Shown piece after piece: positions 13,764 to 14,323 of a DNA stretch of 14,323 bases (the first letter of the stretch is position 1; every line of letters starts with the position of its first letter). This stretch comes from an uncultured Alphaproteobacteria bacterium (lineage in GTDB: Bacteria; Pseudomonadota; Alphaproteobacteria; Bin95). The position numbers and the translations under genes were made by a program. Below the pieces are notes generated by a model. It worked only from the letters and a program-made list of their open reading frames with translations, was not told the origin of the DNA and did not search any database. The DNA is taken from positions 1 to 14,323 of the forward strand of contig CAJXVF010000008.1 of NCBI GenBank assembly GCA_913060845.1. The letters run 5' to 3'.

Positions 13764-13855
13764 AGCGTCTCTCCTTCGACATTCCAGCAGCTTTCGGCCT
13801 TTCCGGCTCAGCGCTATGCTCGCAGTTTAAAGCAATGCCTGACAAGGAGCACATG

Positions 13856-14275
13856 ATGCGGGGTCGCGACGTATTTCTGGAAAGCCTAAGGCTTCACGAT
13901 GCAAAACGGATCTTCGGCAATCCCGGCACCACGGAAAGCCCGCTGCTAGATCATCTGGCAGACTACCCAGACATCGAATATGTCGTGGCATTATATGAGG
14001 CCGTCGCCGTTGGTGCTGCTAGCTTTTACGCGCAGTCCAGCGGGAAGACGGCTGTTGCGAACCTGCACGTCGCACCCGGCCTCGGGAATGCTGCGGGCAT
14101 GATGTACAGCGCCATGCGGGCGAATGCGCCGGTGATCATCACTGCTGGTCAACAGGACACGCGCATGCGGCTGCAAGGCCCCGTGCTTGGGCATGATCTC
14201 GTTTCCATCGCTGCTCCCGTTACGAAATGGGCAGTGCAGGTAGAGACGGCGGACGAGATGGCAGACGTCATGCGT
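13856..14275 (+). CDS. ThDP-dependent enzyme, benzoylformate-decarboxylase-like, N-terminal part
   Basis: The first 140 codons of a thiamine-diphosphate enzyme, cut off by the contig end. The pyrimidine-binding domain shows GNPGTTESPLLDHL, the cofactor-activating glutamate (Glu48 in ALYEAVAVG) and His71 in NLHVAPGLGNAAG, then IITAGQQDTRM. The pattern is closest to benzoylformate decarboxylase (MdlC: Ser26, Glu47, His70), with Thr25 replacing the serine. It would decarboxylate a 2-oxo acid or join one to another carbonyl. ATG 13856 is preferred over 13853 and 13835 because AAGGAG (13844-13849) then lies 6 bases upstream. The coding frame meets adapter exactly at a codon boundary, so the residues LSLIHI after Arg140 are artefact. 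It is divergent from tauD. Full-length relatives are about 500-550 residues. Confidence 0.9.
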
Positions 14276-14323
14276 CTGTCTCTTATACACATCTGACGCT
14301 GCCGACGAATAGAGAGGTGTAGA
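14276..14323 (+). other. Illumina Nextera/Tn5 adapter contamination at contig end
   Basis: Bases 14276-14294 are the 19-bp Tn5 mosaic end CTGTCTCTTATACACATCT. GACGCTGCCGACGA (14295-14308) completes the reverse complement of the Nextera read-1 adapter. ATAGAGAG (14309-14316) is the reverse complement of CTCTCTAT, the i5 index known as 502. GTGTAGA (14317-14323) begins the P5 reverse complement. This is sequencing read-through, not genome. Confidence 0.98.

Noticed and set aside
13792..13831. Promoter for the ThDP enzyme in the divergent region
   Set aside because: TATGCT and TTTAAA resemble -10 elements, but neither has a fitting -35 at the right distance.
13991..14290. Minus-strand open frame beginning MYKRQ
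   Set aside because: Its start codon and first residues come from the adapter; the rest is antisense to the ThDP enzyme.
14276..14294. Tn5 mosaic end taken as evidence of a natural Tn5/IS50 insertion
   Set aside because: It is followed by the Nextera adapter, an index and P5, not by transposon genes.
14276..14296. C-terminus LSLIHI and stop codon of the ThDP enzyme
   Set aside because: Encoded by the Tn5 mosaic end, so it is not a natural truncation or pseudogene.
1..14323. CRISPR array, tRNA, rRNA, insertion sequence or phage genes
   Set aside because: None seen: no regularly spaced repeats, no tRNA-like cloverleaf noticed by eye, no transposase or phage-like protein in any open frame.

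Overview
The window looks like one end of a draft-genome or metagenome contig from an alphaproteobacterium. The evidence for that is only the moderate-to-high GC, GGAG-type ribosome binding sites, and the gene content: a DUF6356 small membrane protein, CaiB/MaoC/SDR acyl-CoA genes, an orphan TRAP-type binding protein and an opp transporter. No rRNA, tRNA, CRISPR array, phage gene or insertion sequence is visible. The last 48 bases (14276-14323) are not genomic: they are Illumina Nextera/Tn5 adapter, index and P5 sequence, so the real DNA stops at 14275, inside the last gene.

Left part (1-3233). An unidentified gene fragment (+) converges on a DUF6356 membrane protein (-), their stop codons touching. 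A 128-bp divergent region follows, with a near-consensus Lrp box over the candidate promoter of an Lrp/AsnC regulator (+). Behind the regulator are an M19-dipeptidase-like protein and a MetE-C-terminal-like protein, which overlap by ATGA. A strong intrinsic terminator ends this unit; its stem contains the stop codons of both metE-like (+) and tag (-).

Right part (3219-13763), eleven genes all on the minus strand. In transcription order they are a TauD/TfdA Fe(II)/2-oxoglutarate dioxygenase, a SnoaL/NTF2-like protein, two tandem paralogous SDR dehydrogenases, a TRAP-type solute-binding protein, a CaiB/BaiF CoA-transferase, a MaoC hydratase, then oppA, oppB, oppC and tag (3-methyladenine DNA glycosylase I). 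The first seven look like a catabolic cluster for an unknown carboxylic acid: oxygenation, CoA transfer, hydration and dehydrogenation. The opp genes bring in a peptide or other solute, but no ATPase gene (oppD/oppF) is present here. A hairpin separates oppA from oppB, the usual arrangement when the binding protein is made in excess.

Right edge. Divergent from tauD starts a ThDP-dependent enzyme resembling benzoylformate decarboxylase, cut off after about 140 codons by the contig end. The likely theme is uptake and breakdown of an organic acid or peptide-like compound under Lrp-type control. The substrate cannot be read from the sequence.
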